64,000 nucleotides of DNA, taken from Alphaproteobacteria bacterium (lineage in GTDB: Bacteria; Pseudomonadota; Alphaproteobacteria; Rickettsiales; UBA1997). Positions 37,646 to 49,624 of this stretch are shown here, piece after piece (within the stretch, counting starts at the first letter, position 1; each line of letters begins with the position of its first letter). A program made the translations under genes and the position numbers. The notes beneath the pieces were generated by a model. That model was not told where the DNA came from. It saw only the letters and a list, made by a program, of their open reading frames with translations, and made no database searches. Location: the NCBI GenBank assembly GCA_021151765.1, contig JAGKWR010000001.1:62001-126000 (forward strand), in the 5' to 3' direction.

Positions 37646-38413
37646 TTACAAACTTTTTTTTCCCGGCAACTTAGCAAAAATTGGATCTGTGATTTTTGGC
37701 GACAATAAAGTTGATAACCATACCACAAAATAAAGTGGAAAAGGAAAAGCAATACGCGACTTATTTTTCGCCAACCCATTTTTTATAATTGCCGCGCATT
37801 TGCTCACCGACATCAAAAAAGGCATCGGAAAATCATTAACATCAGTCATCGGCGTTTTGATATAACCGGGGCAAATCATATTAACTTCAATACCCAAAGG
37901 CGCTAAATTACCACGCAAAGCTTCGCCAAAAACTCGAACTGCTGATTTACTCGCCGAATAAGCCGGTGAACTTGGCAAACCACGAAAACCTGCCAGTGAA
38001 GAAACCAAAGCTATTTGTCCTTTTTTACGCGACTTCATTTTGTCTAAAACCGGATAAACTAAGTTCAAAACACCATCCAAATTAGTAGCAAAAATTTGTT
38101 TAACTTGGGCAAAAGATTCCGGACCTCCCGCCGTACCAGCAGAAATTCCAGCATTAGCGATTACTAAATCTATGGGATAATTCTCTTCAATTTTATCAAC
38201 CCATTCGCGTACAGATTTATCGTCACAAACATCTATTTTAGCTAAAAGAACATTTGCTTTTAATTGCTCACAGAGAATTTTTGTCTGCTCTAATTTTTCT
38301 AAATTACGACCACACAAAAACAAATTTACATCAGGTGCGGAATATGTGATTGCAAGCTCCCGACCAATTCCACTACTAGCACCAGAGATTAAAATATTTT
38401 TAGGATTTTGCAT
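37646..38413 (-). CDS. Short-chain dehydrogenase/reductase
   Basis: A 255-residue NAD(P)-dependent oxidoreductase of unknown substrate. Classical SDR motifs: GASSGIGRELA at residues 11-21, NAGISAGT near 90 and the catalytic S-x-Y-x3-K set (VSSLAGFRGL and AYSASKSAV). The C-terminal region is hydrophobic (FPFPLYFVVWLSTLL), suggesting membrane association. Divergent from tmk with a 2-nt gap, so its promoter region lies within or before tmk. Confidence 0.92.
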   Translation of the reverse strand: MQNPKNILISGASSGIGRELAITYSAPDVNLFLCGRNLEKLEQTKILCEQLKANVLLAKIDVCDDKSVREWVDKIEENYPIDLVIANAGISAGTAGGPESFAQVKQIFATNLDGVLNLVYPVLDKMKSRKKGQIALVSSLAGFRGLPSSPAYSASKSAVRVFGEALRGNLAPLGIEVNMICPGYIKTPMTDVNDFPMPFLMSVSKCAAIIKNGLAKNKSRIAFPFPLYFVVWLSTLLSPKITDPIFAKLPGKKSL

Positions 38414-38415
38414 AA

Positions 38416-39027
38416 ATGATTTCGAAATTTATTACTTTTGAAGGAATTGAAGGTTGTGGAAAATCAACTCAAGCAAAAAAATTGCACGAGTTTTTTTTAC
38501 GCCAAAATATAGATTCCATTTTAACTCGTGAACCAGGAGGAACCAAAGCTGGAGAAGCAATCCGCAACGTTTTGCTCGATGAAAATATCGACAAGCTCGA
38601 AGCTAAAACTGAATTATTTTTAAACTTCGCTGCTCGCTTTGAACATGTTGAAAAAGTGATTAAACCAAATTTAAAAAATGGTAAGGCCGTAATTTCAGAT
38701 CGTTTTTTTGATTCAACTTACGCTTATCAAGGCAGCGGTTTTGGCGTTGCTAAAAAAATAATTGACGAAGTGCGCGAATTAGCAATTCAAGATTTTGAAC
38801 CTAACATTACTTTCTTAATTGACGTACCAGTTGAAGTGGCTTTCGAGCGCATTAAAAATCGTTGCGACAATAATCGTTATGAAAAACTCAGCAGCGAATT
38901 TCATCAAAAAGTGCGTGACGGATTTTTGCAACTAGCCAAGAAAAATCCTCGTATTAAAGTTATTGATGGCACTAAAACTGCAGATCAAGTTTTCGACGAA
39001 ATTACTCAAATCTTAACCTCAATTTAA
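38416..39027 (+). CDS. tmk: Thymidylate kinase
   Basis: Tmk phosphorylates dTMP to dTDP. The 203-residue protein has the P-loop FEGIEGCGKSTQAKKL at residues 8-23, the TREPGGTKAGE loop near 39 (DRY-like region follows as SDRFFDSTYAYQGSG near 95) and a C-terminal LID. mdh follows after 6 nt. Confidence 0.96.
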   Translation: MISKFITFEGIEGCGKSTQAKKLHEFFLRQNIDSILTREPGGTKAGEAIRNVLLDENIDKLEAKTELFLNFAARFEHVEKVIKPNLKNGKAVISDRFFDSTYAYQGSGFGVAKKIIDEVRELAIQDFEPNITFLIDVPVEVAFERIKNRCDNNRYEKLSSEFHQKVRDGFLQLAKKNPRIKVIDGTKTADQVFDEITQILTSI

Positions 39028-39981
<954 letters not shown>

Positions 39982-39991
39982 AATTCGCCGA

Positions 39992-40028
39992 AACTGAAGT
40001 TGGTAACTAATGTTCGCCAACTTCAGTT
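39992..40028 (+). terminator. Perfect 12-bp hairpin after mdh
   Basis: AACTGAAGTTGG (39992-40003) pairs with CCAACTTCAGTT (40017-40028) around a 13-nt loop, starting 11 nt after the mdh stop and ending 22 nt before ftsI. It lacks a T-run, so partial termination or 3'-end protection are both possible. Confidence 0.55.
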
Positions 40029-40050
40029 CTTACGCGACTAAACTATCAAA

Positions 40051-41634
40051 ATGAACGATCTAGAAAGTAAAAAATCACGATTAGTTATTATTTATTTCTG
40101 CATTTTAGCAGCTTTCTGCGTCATAATTTTGCGTATGTTTTTTATCGTAACTTTTGGTGACAAAGGAAAAGTCAGTAACATTTACGATTTCAACAAACTG
40201 ACTCAACGGGCTAATATTTTAGATCGCAACGGCGTTTTGGTTGCCACCGATTTGAAAACCAAATCTTTGTATCTCAGCAGCATTTTAATCAAAGATCCAC
40301 AAATGGTTGCCAAAGCAGTATCTGGCATATTTCCCGATCTTTCTTATCAAGAAGTTTACAAAAAAATAACCGAAGGAAAAAGCAGTAAGAACTGGATCTT
40401 GCTGAAACGGAACTTAACTCCAAGCCAAGCTGAACAAGTACAAAATTTAAAAATTGCCGGACTAATTTTCGAAGATGATCGCGTCCGCGTTTATCCACAA
40501 AAATCAATTACTAGCCATCTTGTTGGCTACGTTGATCTTGATCGCAAGGGTTTAGCCGGAGTTGAAATGCAATACGACAAACAGCTGGCCCGTGGCAATG
40601 ATGAAATGCAACTCGCCCTTGATATTCGCGTTCAAGACATTTTGCATGACGAACTAGTAACAGCGATGGAATACTATCGTTCCAAAGCTGCGGCAGGAGT
40701 GATTATGGACGTCACTAACGGTGAAGTTTTGGCGATTTCTTCATTGCCTGATTTTGATCCTAATTTACAATATGAAGCTACTGCCGATCAACGTTTTAAC
40801 CGTGTAATTAACGGTGTTTATGAGCTTGGTTCAATTTTCAAAATATTTACCAACACCATCGCTTTTGAACATAATTTGGTTAAGATGGATGACGTTTTCA
40901 ACGTTCATGACCCAATAAAATACGGACGCTTCACCATTAATGATGATCACGCCGTTAAAAGCGAAATGACAGTCGGCGAAATTTTTGCTTTTTCTTCAAA
41001 CATCGGAACTGTACAAATTGCTAAAAAAATCGGTATTGATTTGGAAAAAGATTCGCTCGAAAAATTCGGATTACTCAACAAATTAAACACTGAATTTCCA
41101 GGACTTGGTCGCCCAATCTATCCCAAAGTTTGGCGCGATATTAGCTTGTTTACAATTTCATATGGTCACGGCATTGCCATCACTCCACTACACATCGCCA
41201 CCACTGTTTCTGCGATTGTAAATGGCGGCACTTTGTACAACCCATCATTTGTAAAATTAAAAAAACAACCAAGCGGCAAAAGAATTATCAAAGAATCTAC
41301 ATCCGAAATTATGCGCCAAATGATGCGCAAAGTTGTTTTGGAAGGAACCGGTCGTAACTCAAATATTGAAGGCTATGAAATTGGCGGCAAAACCGGAACT
41401 GCTAACCGCGTTGAAGGCAATGGTTACAATGAGAGATCCACTATCGCTTCTTTTGTTGCTGCATTTCCAATGTCTAAACCAAAATATGTAGTTTATGTAG
41501 TTTTTGATCGACCAAATTTCACATTCAACACTGGCGGTATGGTTGCAGCACCAGTTGCGGGCAAAATTATTCGTGATATTGCACCGATTTTAGACGTGAT
41601 TCCAAGTGAAATAAAACACGAGGTAAAAAAATAA
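40051..41634 (+). CDS. ftsI: Peptidoglycan D,D-transpeptidase FtsI (PBP3)
   Basis: FtsI cross-links septal peptidoglycan with FtsW. The 527-residue class B PBP has one N-terminal membrane span (about 10-31), an N-terminal dimer module with RANILDRNGVLVATDL and a transpeptidase domain with the three active-site motifs: SxxK in ELGSIFKIF near residue 270, SxN as SSNIGT near 316 and KTG in GGKTGTANR near 451. It is isolated from the mra/dcw cluster, as no ftsL, mraW or murE is adjacent; a gene split from the dcw cluster is typical of reduced genomes. Confidence 0.93.
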   Translation: MNDLESKKSRLVIIYFCILAAFCVIILRMFFIVTFGDKGKVSNIYDFNKLTQRANILDRNGVLVATDLKTKSLYLSSILIKDPQMVAKAVSGIFPDLSYQEVYKKITEGKSSKNWILLKRNLTPSQAEQVQNLKIAGLIFEDDRVRVYPQKSITSHLVGYVDLDRKGLAGVEMQYDKQLARGNDEMQLALDIRVQDILHDELVTAMEYYRSKAAAGVIMDVTNGEVLAISSLPDFDPNLQYEATADQRFNRVINGVYELGSIFKIFTNTIAFEHNLVKMDDVFNVHDPIKYGRFTINDDHAVKSEMTVGEIFAFSSNIGTVQIAKKIGIDLEKDSLEKFGLLNKLNTEFPGLGRPIYPKVWRDISLFTISYGHGIAITPLHIATTVSAIVNGGTLYNPSFVKLKKQPSGKRIIKESTSEIMRQMMRKVVLEGTGRNSNIEGYEIGGKTGTANRVEGNGYNERSTIASFVAAFPMSKPKYVVYVVFDRPNFTFNTGGMVAAPVAGKIIRDIAPILDVIPSEIKHEVKK

Positions 41635-41650
41635 TTTTCGATATTTTGAA

Positions 41651-43651
<2,001 letters not shown>

Positions 43652-43666
43652 TCAGAATTTACGATT

Positions 43667-44347
43667 TTATCTGCTATTACTACGGTTGTTATTAACCAAA
43701 GTAGTAGCAGTGGGATCCCTTAATTGCTGACGCTCTTGCAATTCTGACTCCATTAAATCTGGCGACTTCCATTCATCTCTTTCTGTATTTTGTGAATGTT
43801 TAATGCCAATGTTGCGCCCTACATGTTTGGTCGCCAACTCACCATTACGTTTGGAAAGTTCACCCATTGCGCTATAATTAGGGAAAAAATAAATCTGCTC
43901 AATTACCTGATTTATTTCCAGCGCTTCTGCTAATGCTCTTCCACCATTATAGCCAATCTTATTGTTTGAGATATCTAATAATTCGATCTTTGTATTAGCT
44001 TTAATAGCTTCGGCAAAAGCGAAAGCAGCTTCATCACTCCAATAATTACTACCAGCAGCCTCAGACATTCTTAAAACTTGCAGCTGTGATTTCGGACTTA
44101 AATTAAAACCCAAAAATCTTTGTTTTCCCAAAGCCTTTGCGATAGCTATAGCACCATTTGAGCCAATTTCATTTTGTGACAAATCAAGCTCTTTTAGGTA
44201 TGAATTTTTTTTCAAAGCCTTCGCTAAAACTATCGCATCCTCATCTTCAATTCCATAATGCCTCAAATTAAGAGACACTAGACTAGAATCGTTGTCGGCA
44301 ATTCTTCTTACGTAGTTATCAAACTCTAATTTACGAACTAATTGCAT
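43667..44347 (-). CDS. Leucine-rich-repeat protein, ribonuclease-inhibitor type
   Basis: A 226-residue protein with at least three or four RI-type leucine-rich repeats: SLNLRHYGIEDEDAIVLAKA (about 25-44), ELDLSQNEIGSNGAIAIAKA (about 53-72), a divergent one around 85-110 and LLDISNNKIGYNGGRALAEA (about 125-144). These repeats match eukaryotic NLR-like LRRs. The last 70 residues are polar, without repeats, ending NNNRSNSR. There is no signal peptide or membrane span. It starts 5 nt after the priA stop on the same strand. A role in host interaction is inferred from repeat type; the target is unknown. Confidence 0.8.
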   Translation of the reverse strand: MQLVRKLEFDNYVRRIADNDSSLVSLNLRHYGIEDEDAIVLAKALKKNSYLKELDLSQNEIGSNGAIAIAKALGKQRFLGFNLSPKSQLQVLRMSEAAGSNYWSDEAAFAFAEAIKANTKIELLDISNNKIGYNGGRALAEALEINQVIEQIYFFPNYSAMGELSKRNGELATKHVGRNIGIKHSQNTERDEWKSPDLMESELQERQQLRDPTATTLVNNNRSNSR

Positions 44348-44352
44348 TGTAT

Positions 44353-46329
44353 TTAATTGATTGGATCGACATCAATTCTAACTCGAATTGATGTTGGGAT
44401 TTGTATATTTTTCAGTACGTCGCTGACTAATTTCTGTACGTTGATTTTTCGATCCGCCTTCAAATTTACTAAAAAATGATGACGATTTTTCAAACGTTGC
44501 AGCGGCGCTGGGGCTGGCCCAAACAGTTCAATTTTATCACTGATTGGAAAATGCACGATTAATTTTTTAGCAAAATTTTTAGCTTCACTTTCGTTAAATG
44601 AACTCACTTCAAATTTAACAAAACGCGAGAATGGCGGTAAATCCAAGCTTTGGCGGTTGTTAACTTCAAAATCATAAAACGATTTTTTATCAGCTTTGAC
44701 AATTTGTTCGAAGACAAAATTTTGTGGATTGTAAGTTTGCACAATCACTTTGCCTTTAGTTTCACGGCGACCAGCGCGACCAACAACTTGCGTTAAAATT
44801 TGGTAAGTCTTTTCCAAAGCGCGTAACTCGGAAGAATACAACATTGCATCAGCATCAATAATTCCGACCAAGCTGAGATTAGGGAAATCATGGCCTTTGA
44901 CAATCATTTGCGTGCCGACAATGAAGTCGATTTCATTGTTTAAAATTTGCTCAACCAAAGCATCAACATCGCTGAAACTAGTAACATTGTCGCTAGTAAC
45001 CAAAGCGATGCGAGCTTGCGGGAACAATTCTTTGAGCTCTTCCGCAACTTTTTCAACGCCAACGCCGATTGAAGTTAAAGTGTTTTTTTCACCACAAAAT
45101 TTACATTCATGCTGCACTTTTTCATGATGTCCGCAATGGTGGCAAACCAGCTGCTGCTTGGTTTTGTGCAATACTAAATGAAAATCGCAATTGCTACATT
45201 GATATTTTGTACCACAACTTTTGCACAAAGTTACTGGCGCATAACCACGGCGATTTAAAAAGATCATCGCTTGTTTTTGCGCGGCGAAAGTTTGCGCTAA
45301 TTCTTGGCGTAATTTTTGCGATAAAAATTGATCTTTAGCCAATTTTTCACGACGCAAATCTACTAATTCAATATCATTTTTTGAACCGAACTTTTGCTCT
45401 AAAATAAAATGACGATATTTGCCAGAAACAGCGTTTACGTAGCTTTCAAGTGACGGAGTTGCTGATGCCAAAATCACGGAAAAATTTTCCAACTTAGCAC
45501 GAACAATCGCCATGTCGCGAGCGTTGAAATTGAAAACATCTTCTTGTTTGAAAGAAGTGTCATGCTCTTCATCAACCACAACCAGCTGCAAATTTTTAAA
45601 AGGCAGCAACAAAGCGGAACGCGCGCCAATCAAGACGCGAACCGAACCTTCGACAACTCCGTAAAAAATTTCACGTTTTTGTTTTTTAGAAATTTTAGAA
45701 TGCCACAAAGCTGGCCTAAAGCCAAATTGCTGTTCAAAACGCAAAAGTAATTGCGAAGTTAAAGCAATTTCGGGAAGCAAAATCAAAATTTGTTGCGACG
45801 ACGAATTTACATCGGCGAGAATTTGGGCAATCAAAGCAAAATAAATTTCGGTTTTGCCCGAACCAGTAACACCGTCAAGCAAGCTTACCGCGTTACTTTC
45901 CAGACTACGTAATTCGTCGAAAATTTCTTGCTGTTTTTGTGATAAATTTTTCAAACAAAACTGCGCTGGATGCACTTTTTGTTCCAACGCATCGGCAACT
46001 TTTTTAACTTTATCAGAATTTAAAATTCCTAAAAATGCTCGCAGCACCAAACCACGGCTAGCAAGGTTGTATGACGCAATAGTTTCAATAAATTTAATCT
46101 GATTTTTATTGAATTTAATACGCGAATTTTTGCGCAAAATTGCTTTGATTTTTTTCACATCGAGGTTTTGCGGCGCTTGCGTTGACACTTCTAAAACCAA
46201 TCCCCAAATTTCTTTGCGGCCAAACTCAACGCACACAACATCGCCGCACTCAACATCACTTTCAGCTTGATAGCTAAAAGCTTCGTCGAGCGCCAAAGGC
46301 AATAAAACTTGTGCGAAAAATTTTGACAT
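44353..46329 (-). CDS. priA: Primosomal protein N', replication restart helicase
   Basis: PriA reloads the replisome at stalled forks. The 658-residue protein has the N-terminal DNA-binding domain, Walker A LLDGVTGSGKTEIYFALIA near residue 155, the DEEHD box (VVDEEHDTSFKQED) near 250, a zinc-binding region with eight cysteines (CKSCGTKYQCSNC, CHHCG, CKFCGEKN; about 375-420) and helicase motif V/VI stretches VGTQMIVKGHDFP and QVVGRAGR. It is divergent from the transaldolase gene across about 84 bp. Confidence 0.97.
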   Translation of the reverse strand: MSKFFAQVLLPLALDEAFSYQAESDVECGDVVCVEFGRKEIWGLVLEVSTQAPQNLDVKKIKAILRKNSRIKFNKNQIKFIETIASYNLASRGLVLRAFLGILNSDKVKKVADALEQKVHPAQFCLKNLSQKQQEIFDELRSLESNAVSLLDGVTGSGKTEIYFALIAQILADVNSSSQQILILLPEIALTSQLLLRFEQQFGFRPALWHSKISKKQKREIFYGVVEGSVRVLIGARSALLLPFKNLQLVVVDEEHDTSFKQEDVFNFNARDMAIVRAKLENFSVILASATPSLESYVNAVSGKYRHFILEQKFGSKNDIELVDLRREKLAKDQFLSQKLRQELAQTFAAQKQAMIFLNRRGYAPVTLCKSCGTKYQCSNCDFHLVLHKTKQQLVCHHCGHHEKVQHECKFCGEKNTLTSIGVGVEKVAEELKELFPQARIALVTSDNVTSFSDVDALVEQILNNEIDFIVGTQMIVKGHDFPNLSLVGIIDADAMLYSSELRALEKTYQILTQVVGRAGRRETKGKVIVQTYNPQNFVFEQIVKADKKSFYDFEVNNRQSLDLPPFSRFVKFEVSSFNESEAKNFAKKLIVHFPISDKIELFGPAPAPLQRLKNRHHFLVNLKADRKINVQKLVSDVLKNIQIPTSIRVRIDVDPIN

Positions 46330-46413
46330 GTTGGTTGATTAAGAGATTTGCGCGGGTTAATTTTCAAAGGCTAATCAGATTTACTTTTCCTCCAAAATTC
46401 AAACAAAACATTT

Positions 46414-47067
46414 ATGAAATTTTTTATCGACTCTGCAGAAATCGCTGAAATCAAAGAAATTAATGCTTACGGCCTTTTAGATGGCGTTACTACCAACCCA
46501 AGTTTGATCGCAAAATCTGGTCGCGATTTCAAAGAAGTTATTGCTGAAATTTGTGCGCTAGTTTCTGGCCCAGTAAGCGCTGAAGTTGCTGCAACTGACT
46601 ACGAAAACATGGTTCGCGAAGGCGAAATTTTGGCAAAAATCGCTAAAAATGTCTGCATCAAATTGCCTTTGACTATGGATGGCTTGAAAGCTTGTAAATA
46701 TTTCTCAAGCAAAGGAATTCAAACTAACGTCACTTTGTGCTTTTCAGCTGCACAAGCAATTTTAGCGGCTAAAGCTGGCGCAACTTTTGTTTCTCCTTTC
46801 GTTGGCAGATTAGACGATATCGGACAAGACGGTTTGTCTTTGATCGAAGAAATTTGCACAATTTACGCCAATTATCCTGATTTCAAAACTCAAGTTTTAG
46901 TAGCTTCAATTCGCAACCCAATTCATATCACCCAATCAGCTAAAATGGGCGCTCACGTTGCCACAATTCCTGGTAAAGTTTTAAAACAATTGGCTTCTCA
47001 TCCACTAACCGAAAAAGGCTTGGAAACTTTCGTTAAAGATTGGGCTTCAACTGGTCAAAAGATTTAA
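46414..47067 (+). CDS. Transaldolase-like / fructose-6-phosphate aldolase family protein
   Basis: A 217-residue short transaldolase (TalB-like small or Fsa type). The start [35 protein letters not shown], the Schiff-base lysine in IKLPLTMDG near residue 86, [14 protein letters not shown] and [14 protein letters not shown] are all diagnostic. Short forms of this type serve as the transaldolase of the non-oxidative pentose phosphate path in many alphaproteobacteria. A priA neighbour is usual. Whether it acts as Tal or as Fsa cannot be read. Confidence 0.94.
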   Translation: MKFFIDSAEIAEIKEINAYGLLDGVTTNPSLIAKSGRDFKEVIAEICALVSGPVSAEVAATDYENMVREGEILAKIAKNVCIKLPLTMDGLKACKYFSSKGIQTNVTLCFSAAQAILAAKAGATFVSPFVGRLDDIGQDGLSLIEEICTIYANYPDFKTQVLVASIRNPIHITQSAKMGAHVATIPGKVLKQLASHPLTEKGLETFVKDWASTGQKI

Positions 47068-47074
47068 TTTCATA

Positions 47075-47584
47075 ATGCAAACTTCAACCACTTCGGCAGC
47101 AACAAATAATCATTCTAATGGAGCGAATGTAGCCGAATCTACATTCGCCAAAATGACGAATAAAAATACTGCTCGTTTTCTGACTTATGGCGGTATTTTA
47201 GCTGAAGTGCTGGTTTCCGTTACTGCGCTTAGTTCTTCAGTTCTTGGATACGATATTGTGCCAATGAGCACAATTATGTTGGTTAGCTCATGCGGAATGC
47301 TTTCAATTGCTGCCGGCGAGACAATAAAAAAAGCAGTAAAAAAAATTGAGAAAGCCAAGAAAGAAGATTCCGAATCAAAAAATGACCCAACTCCGACAAT
47401 TGATCTCGGAAATTCAAAACAAAAATCTTTGAGTGGAACCGCAATCCAATTTAACAACACCACCAACATTGCTGGAATTCAAAATAATAGTCATCCGACA
47501 CCAATAATCACTGACCCATCAGTTAACAAACTATCTAAAACTTTTAGAGATCTTGAAACTGGATCTATTGGATCAACCTTATGA
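47075..47584 (+). CDS. Uncharacterised small membrane protein
   Basis: A 169-residue protein I do not recognise: a Ser/Thr/Asn-rich N-terminus, two hydrophobic segments (about 36-55 and 61-80) and a Lys-rich then Asn/Thr/Ser-rich C-terminal half (KKIEKAKKEDSESKND). A perfect 10-bp inverted repeat lies in its first codons (47123-47148). If translation starts instead at ATG 47153 (MTNKNTARFLTYG), the repeat becomes intergenic and the protein is 143 residues. It overlaps the next gene by 4 nt. The low-complexity tail and lack of homology signals suggest a lineage-specific gene. Confidence 0.6.
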   Translation: MQTSTTSAATNNHSNGANVAESTFAKMTNKNTARFLTYGGILAEVLVSVTALSSSVLGYDIVPMSTIMLVSSCGMLSIAAGETIKKAVKKIEKAKKEDSESKNDPTPTIDLGNSKQKSLSGTAIQFNNTTNIAGIQNNSHPTPIITDPSVNKLSKTFRDLETGSIGSTL

Positions 47585-48372
47585 ACAAAAAATGGAAAAT
47601 TTTTGGCTATCAAACCAACATTGAGTGGTATGATGTCAGAAAATGGACAAAACACGCGCTGCGCAGCATCACTTATTCTTGGTTGTTCCAAGAGCTGATT
47701 TGCTTGGTTTTCATGTGCTATATGTACTTGGTTTACCTAACCAGCAAAAAAGTTTTTATTAATCATGAAGCTTTGTTTGATGCCGCAAAAAATAAGAAAC
47801 CTTTGATTTGCGTCTTTTGGCATAATCGTTTGATGATGATTCCTTTCGTTACCAAAAAGCCAAAATTCGTTTATCGCGACTATAATTTTATGACTCTCGC
47901 ATCACGTCATGGCGATGGCAAATTCGTTGGTCGCATTATGGAAAAGTTCGGGCTTATCTCAATTTATGGCTCGTCGAAAGATGGCCGTAAATCTTCTCGC
48001 GGCATTGATATTGGAAGTTTTAAAAAGATTTTTGATGGTTTAAAAAAAGGTTATTCGCTTGGAATTACGCCTGACGGCCCGCGCGGTCCGAATCAGAAAA
48101 TTAATGGTGAAATCGCAAATATTGCCCGTCTTTCTGGTGCTGGTATTTTGCCAATTTCTTATTCATGCTCGCGCTTCAAGCAAATCAACACTTGGGATCA
48201 ATTTAAAATTCCGCTACCTTTCGCCACTTTGTGTTTTTATTTCGACGAAAAAGCTATTTATGTTGATCGCAAAACCAGCGATGCAGAAATCGAAATCATC
48301 AAAAATCAAATCGAAGAACGTATGAACTTCGTGCAAGAAAAATCTTTGGAAATTGCGCGCCAAAAAAGTTAG
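47581..48372 (+). CDS. DUF374 / LpxL-like acyltransferase family protein
   Basis: A 263-residue membrane-associated protein of the lysophospholipid-acyltransferase-like superfamily. One N-terminal span (about 38-57); PLICVFWHNRLMMIPF near residue 73 (catalytic-site His region), IYGSSKDGRKSSRGID near 121 and GITPDGPRGPNQKI near 161 match DUF374 proteins, which are thought to act in lipid A or outer-membrane lipid assembly in alphaproteobacteria. In this superfamily an HxxxxD motif is usual; here it is modified, as in DUF374. It overlaps the preceding gene by 4 nt. Confidence 0.88.
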   Translation: MNKKWKIFGYQTNIEWYDVRKWTKHALRSITYSWLFQELICLVFMCYMYLVYLTSKKVFINHEALFDAAKNKKPLICVFWHNRLMMIPFVTKKPKFVYRDYNFMTLASRHGDGKFVGRIMEKFGLISIYGSSKDGRKSSRGIDIGSFKKIFDGLKKGYSLGITPDGPRGPNQKINGEIANIARLSGAGILPISYSCSRFKQINTWDQFKIPLPFATLCFYFDEKAIYVDRKTSDAEIEIIKNQIEERMNFVQEKSLEIARQKS

Positions 48373-48408
48373 TTTTCACTGAATATTTTTGATTTTTTTA
48401 CATCTAGT

Positions 48409-49602
48409 TTATTCAGTAACAGCCATCCAAATTGAAGCCACAGCTTGCGCCGCAATCCCTTCTTCACGACCAAGAAAGCCTAATTTTTCAGTAGTTGTGG
48501 CTTTAATATTTACGCGACTTTTGTTGATTCCTAAAACTTGTGCCAGCTCTTCTTTCATCTGATTTTTAAACTTAGAAATCTTTGGTCTTTCGCACATAAT
48601 CGTCACATCGACGTTGAGAATTTTTGCACCTTTTTTCACCAACAAATGTTTAACAACTTTTAACATTTCGCGTGAGTCAGCATTTTTCCATTTTTGATCG
48701 GTTGGTGGAAAATGTTCACCTATATCGCCAGCACCAATTGCGCCCAAGAGAGCGTCCATCAAAGCGTGAATTGCCACATCTCCGTCAGAATGAGCATCAA
48801 TTTTTTTATCAAATTCGATGTCGACACCAGCAATTTTTATAAAATTATTTTCATCCGCTTGGCACTCACGAAATGCGTGAACATCAAAACCAGTGCCACA
48901 ACGATTTTCTTCTTTTACCGTGTTAATCAACATTGAAGCCATGCGTGTTGCACGTTCGTAATCTTCTTCCGTTGTGATTTTAAAATTATTTTGCGAACCA
49001 GGCACAATCGCCACCGGAATTCCGGCATATTCATTCAAAGCGGAATCGTCCGTGAAATGCAGATCTTTGAAAGCGATGTGCGAATTTAAAATATCGTCAT
49101 AAATGAAACCTTGCGGAGTTTGGGCGCGCCATAGATTTTCACGTTCCAACGTCCACTCAATTTTGCCATCCGAATATTTTTTCAAAGTATCTTCTACCGC
49201 AACTGCAGGAATAACTGCTGGATGAGTTTCCAGCTTTTCTAAAATACCGTTAATCACACGTTTTGAAACGAAAGGACGCACACCATCGTGGATCAGAACT
49301 TTATCTGGTCCGTGCTCACGCAATGCTTCCAAACCAAAGCGGATTGAGGCTTGACGAGTGTCGCCACCAAAAACTGGATTCAGCAAATCCAATCCCGCAA
49401 CCGCTTCTTCATAAAGCACTAAATCTTCGGGATGAATAACACAAATAACGTCATCAATTTGTGGATGATTAAGAAATGCTAAAATCGAATGACGCAATAA
49501 CGGCAAACCAGCAAGCGGTAGATACTGCTTAGGAATTCCTTCACCCTTGTTAAAACGATTTCCACGACCACAAGCTGTGATTAATGCTACGATTTTGGTC
49601 AT
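48409..49602 (-). CDS. ispDF: Bifunctional IspD/IspF of the MEP isoprenoid pathway
   Basis: A 397-residue fusion: the IspD cytidylyltransferase (about 1-225; ITACGRGNRFNKGEGIPKQY, and VLIHDGVRPFVS near 105) and the IspF cyclodiphosphate synthase (about 235-397; GTGFDVHAF, DAHSDGDVAIHALMDALLGA and the C-terminal KATTTEKLGFLGREEGI). Each catalyses its own step (MEP to CDP-ME; CDP-ME2P to MEcPP). The fusion is common in alphaproteobacteria and supports the lineage call. Preceded by nuoF on the same strand. Confidence 0.97.
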   Translation of the reverse strand: MTKIVALITACGRGNRFNKGEGIPKQYLPLAGLPLLRHSILAFLNHPQIDDVICVIHPEDLVLYEEAVAGLDLLNPVFGGDTRQASIRFGLEALREHGPDKVLIHDGVRPFVSKRVINGILEKLETHPAVIPAVAVEDTLKKYSDGKIEWTLERENLWRAQTPQGFIYDDILNSHIAFKDLHFTDDSALNEYAGIPVAIVPGSQNNFKITTEEDYERATRMASMLINTVKEENRCGTGFDVHAFRECQADENNFIKIAGVDIEFDKKIDAHSDGDVAIHALMDALLGAIGAGDIGEHFPPTDQKWKNADSREMLKVVKHLLVKKGAKILNVDVTIMCERPKISKFKNQMKEELAQVLGINKSRVNIKATTTEKLGFLGREEGIAAQAVASIWMAVTE

Positions 49603-49624
49603 AGTTGAACCTTTGAGGAATTAA

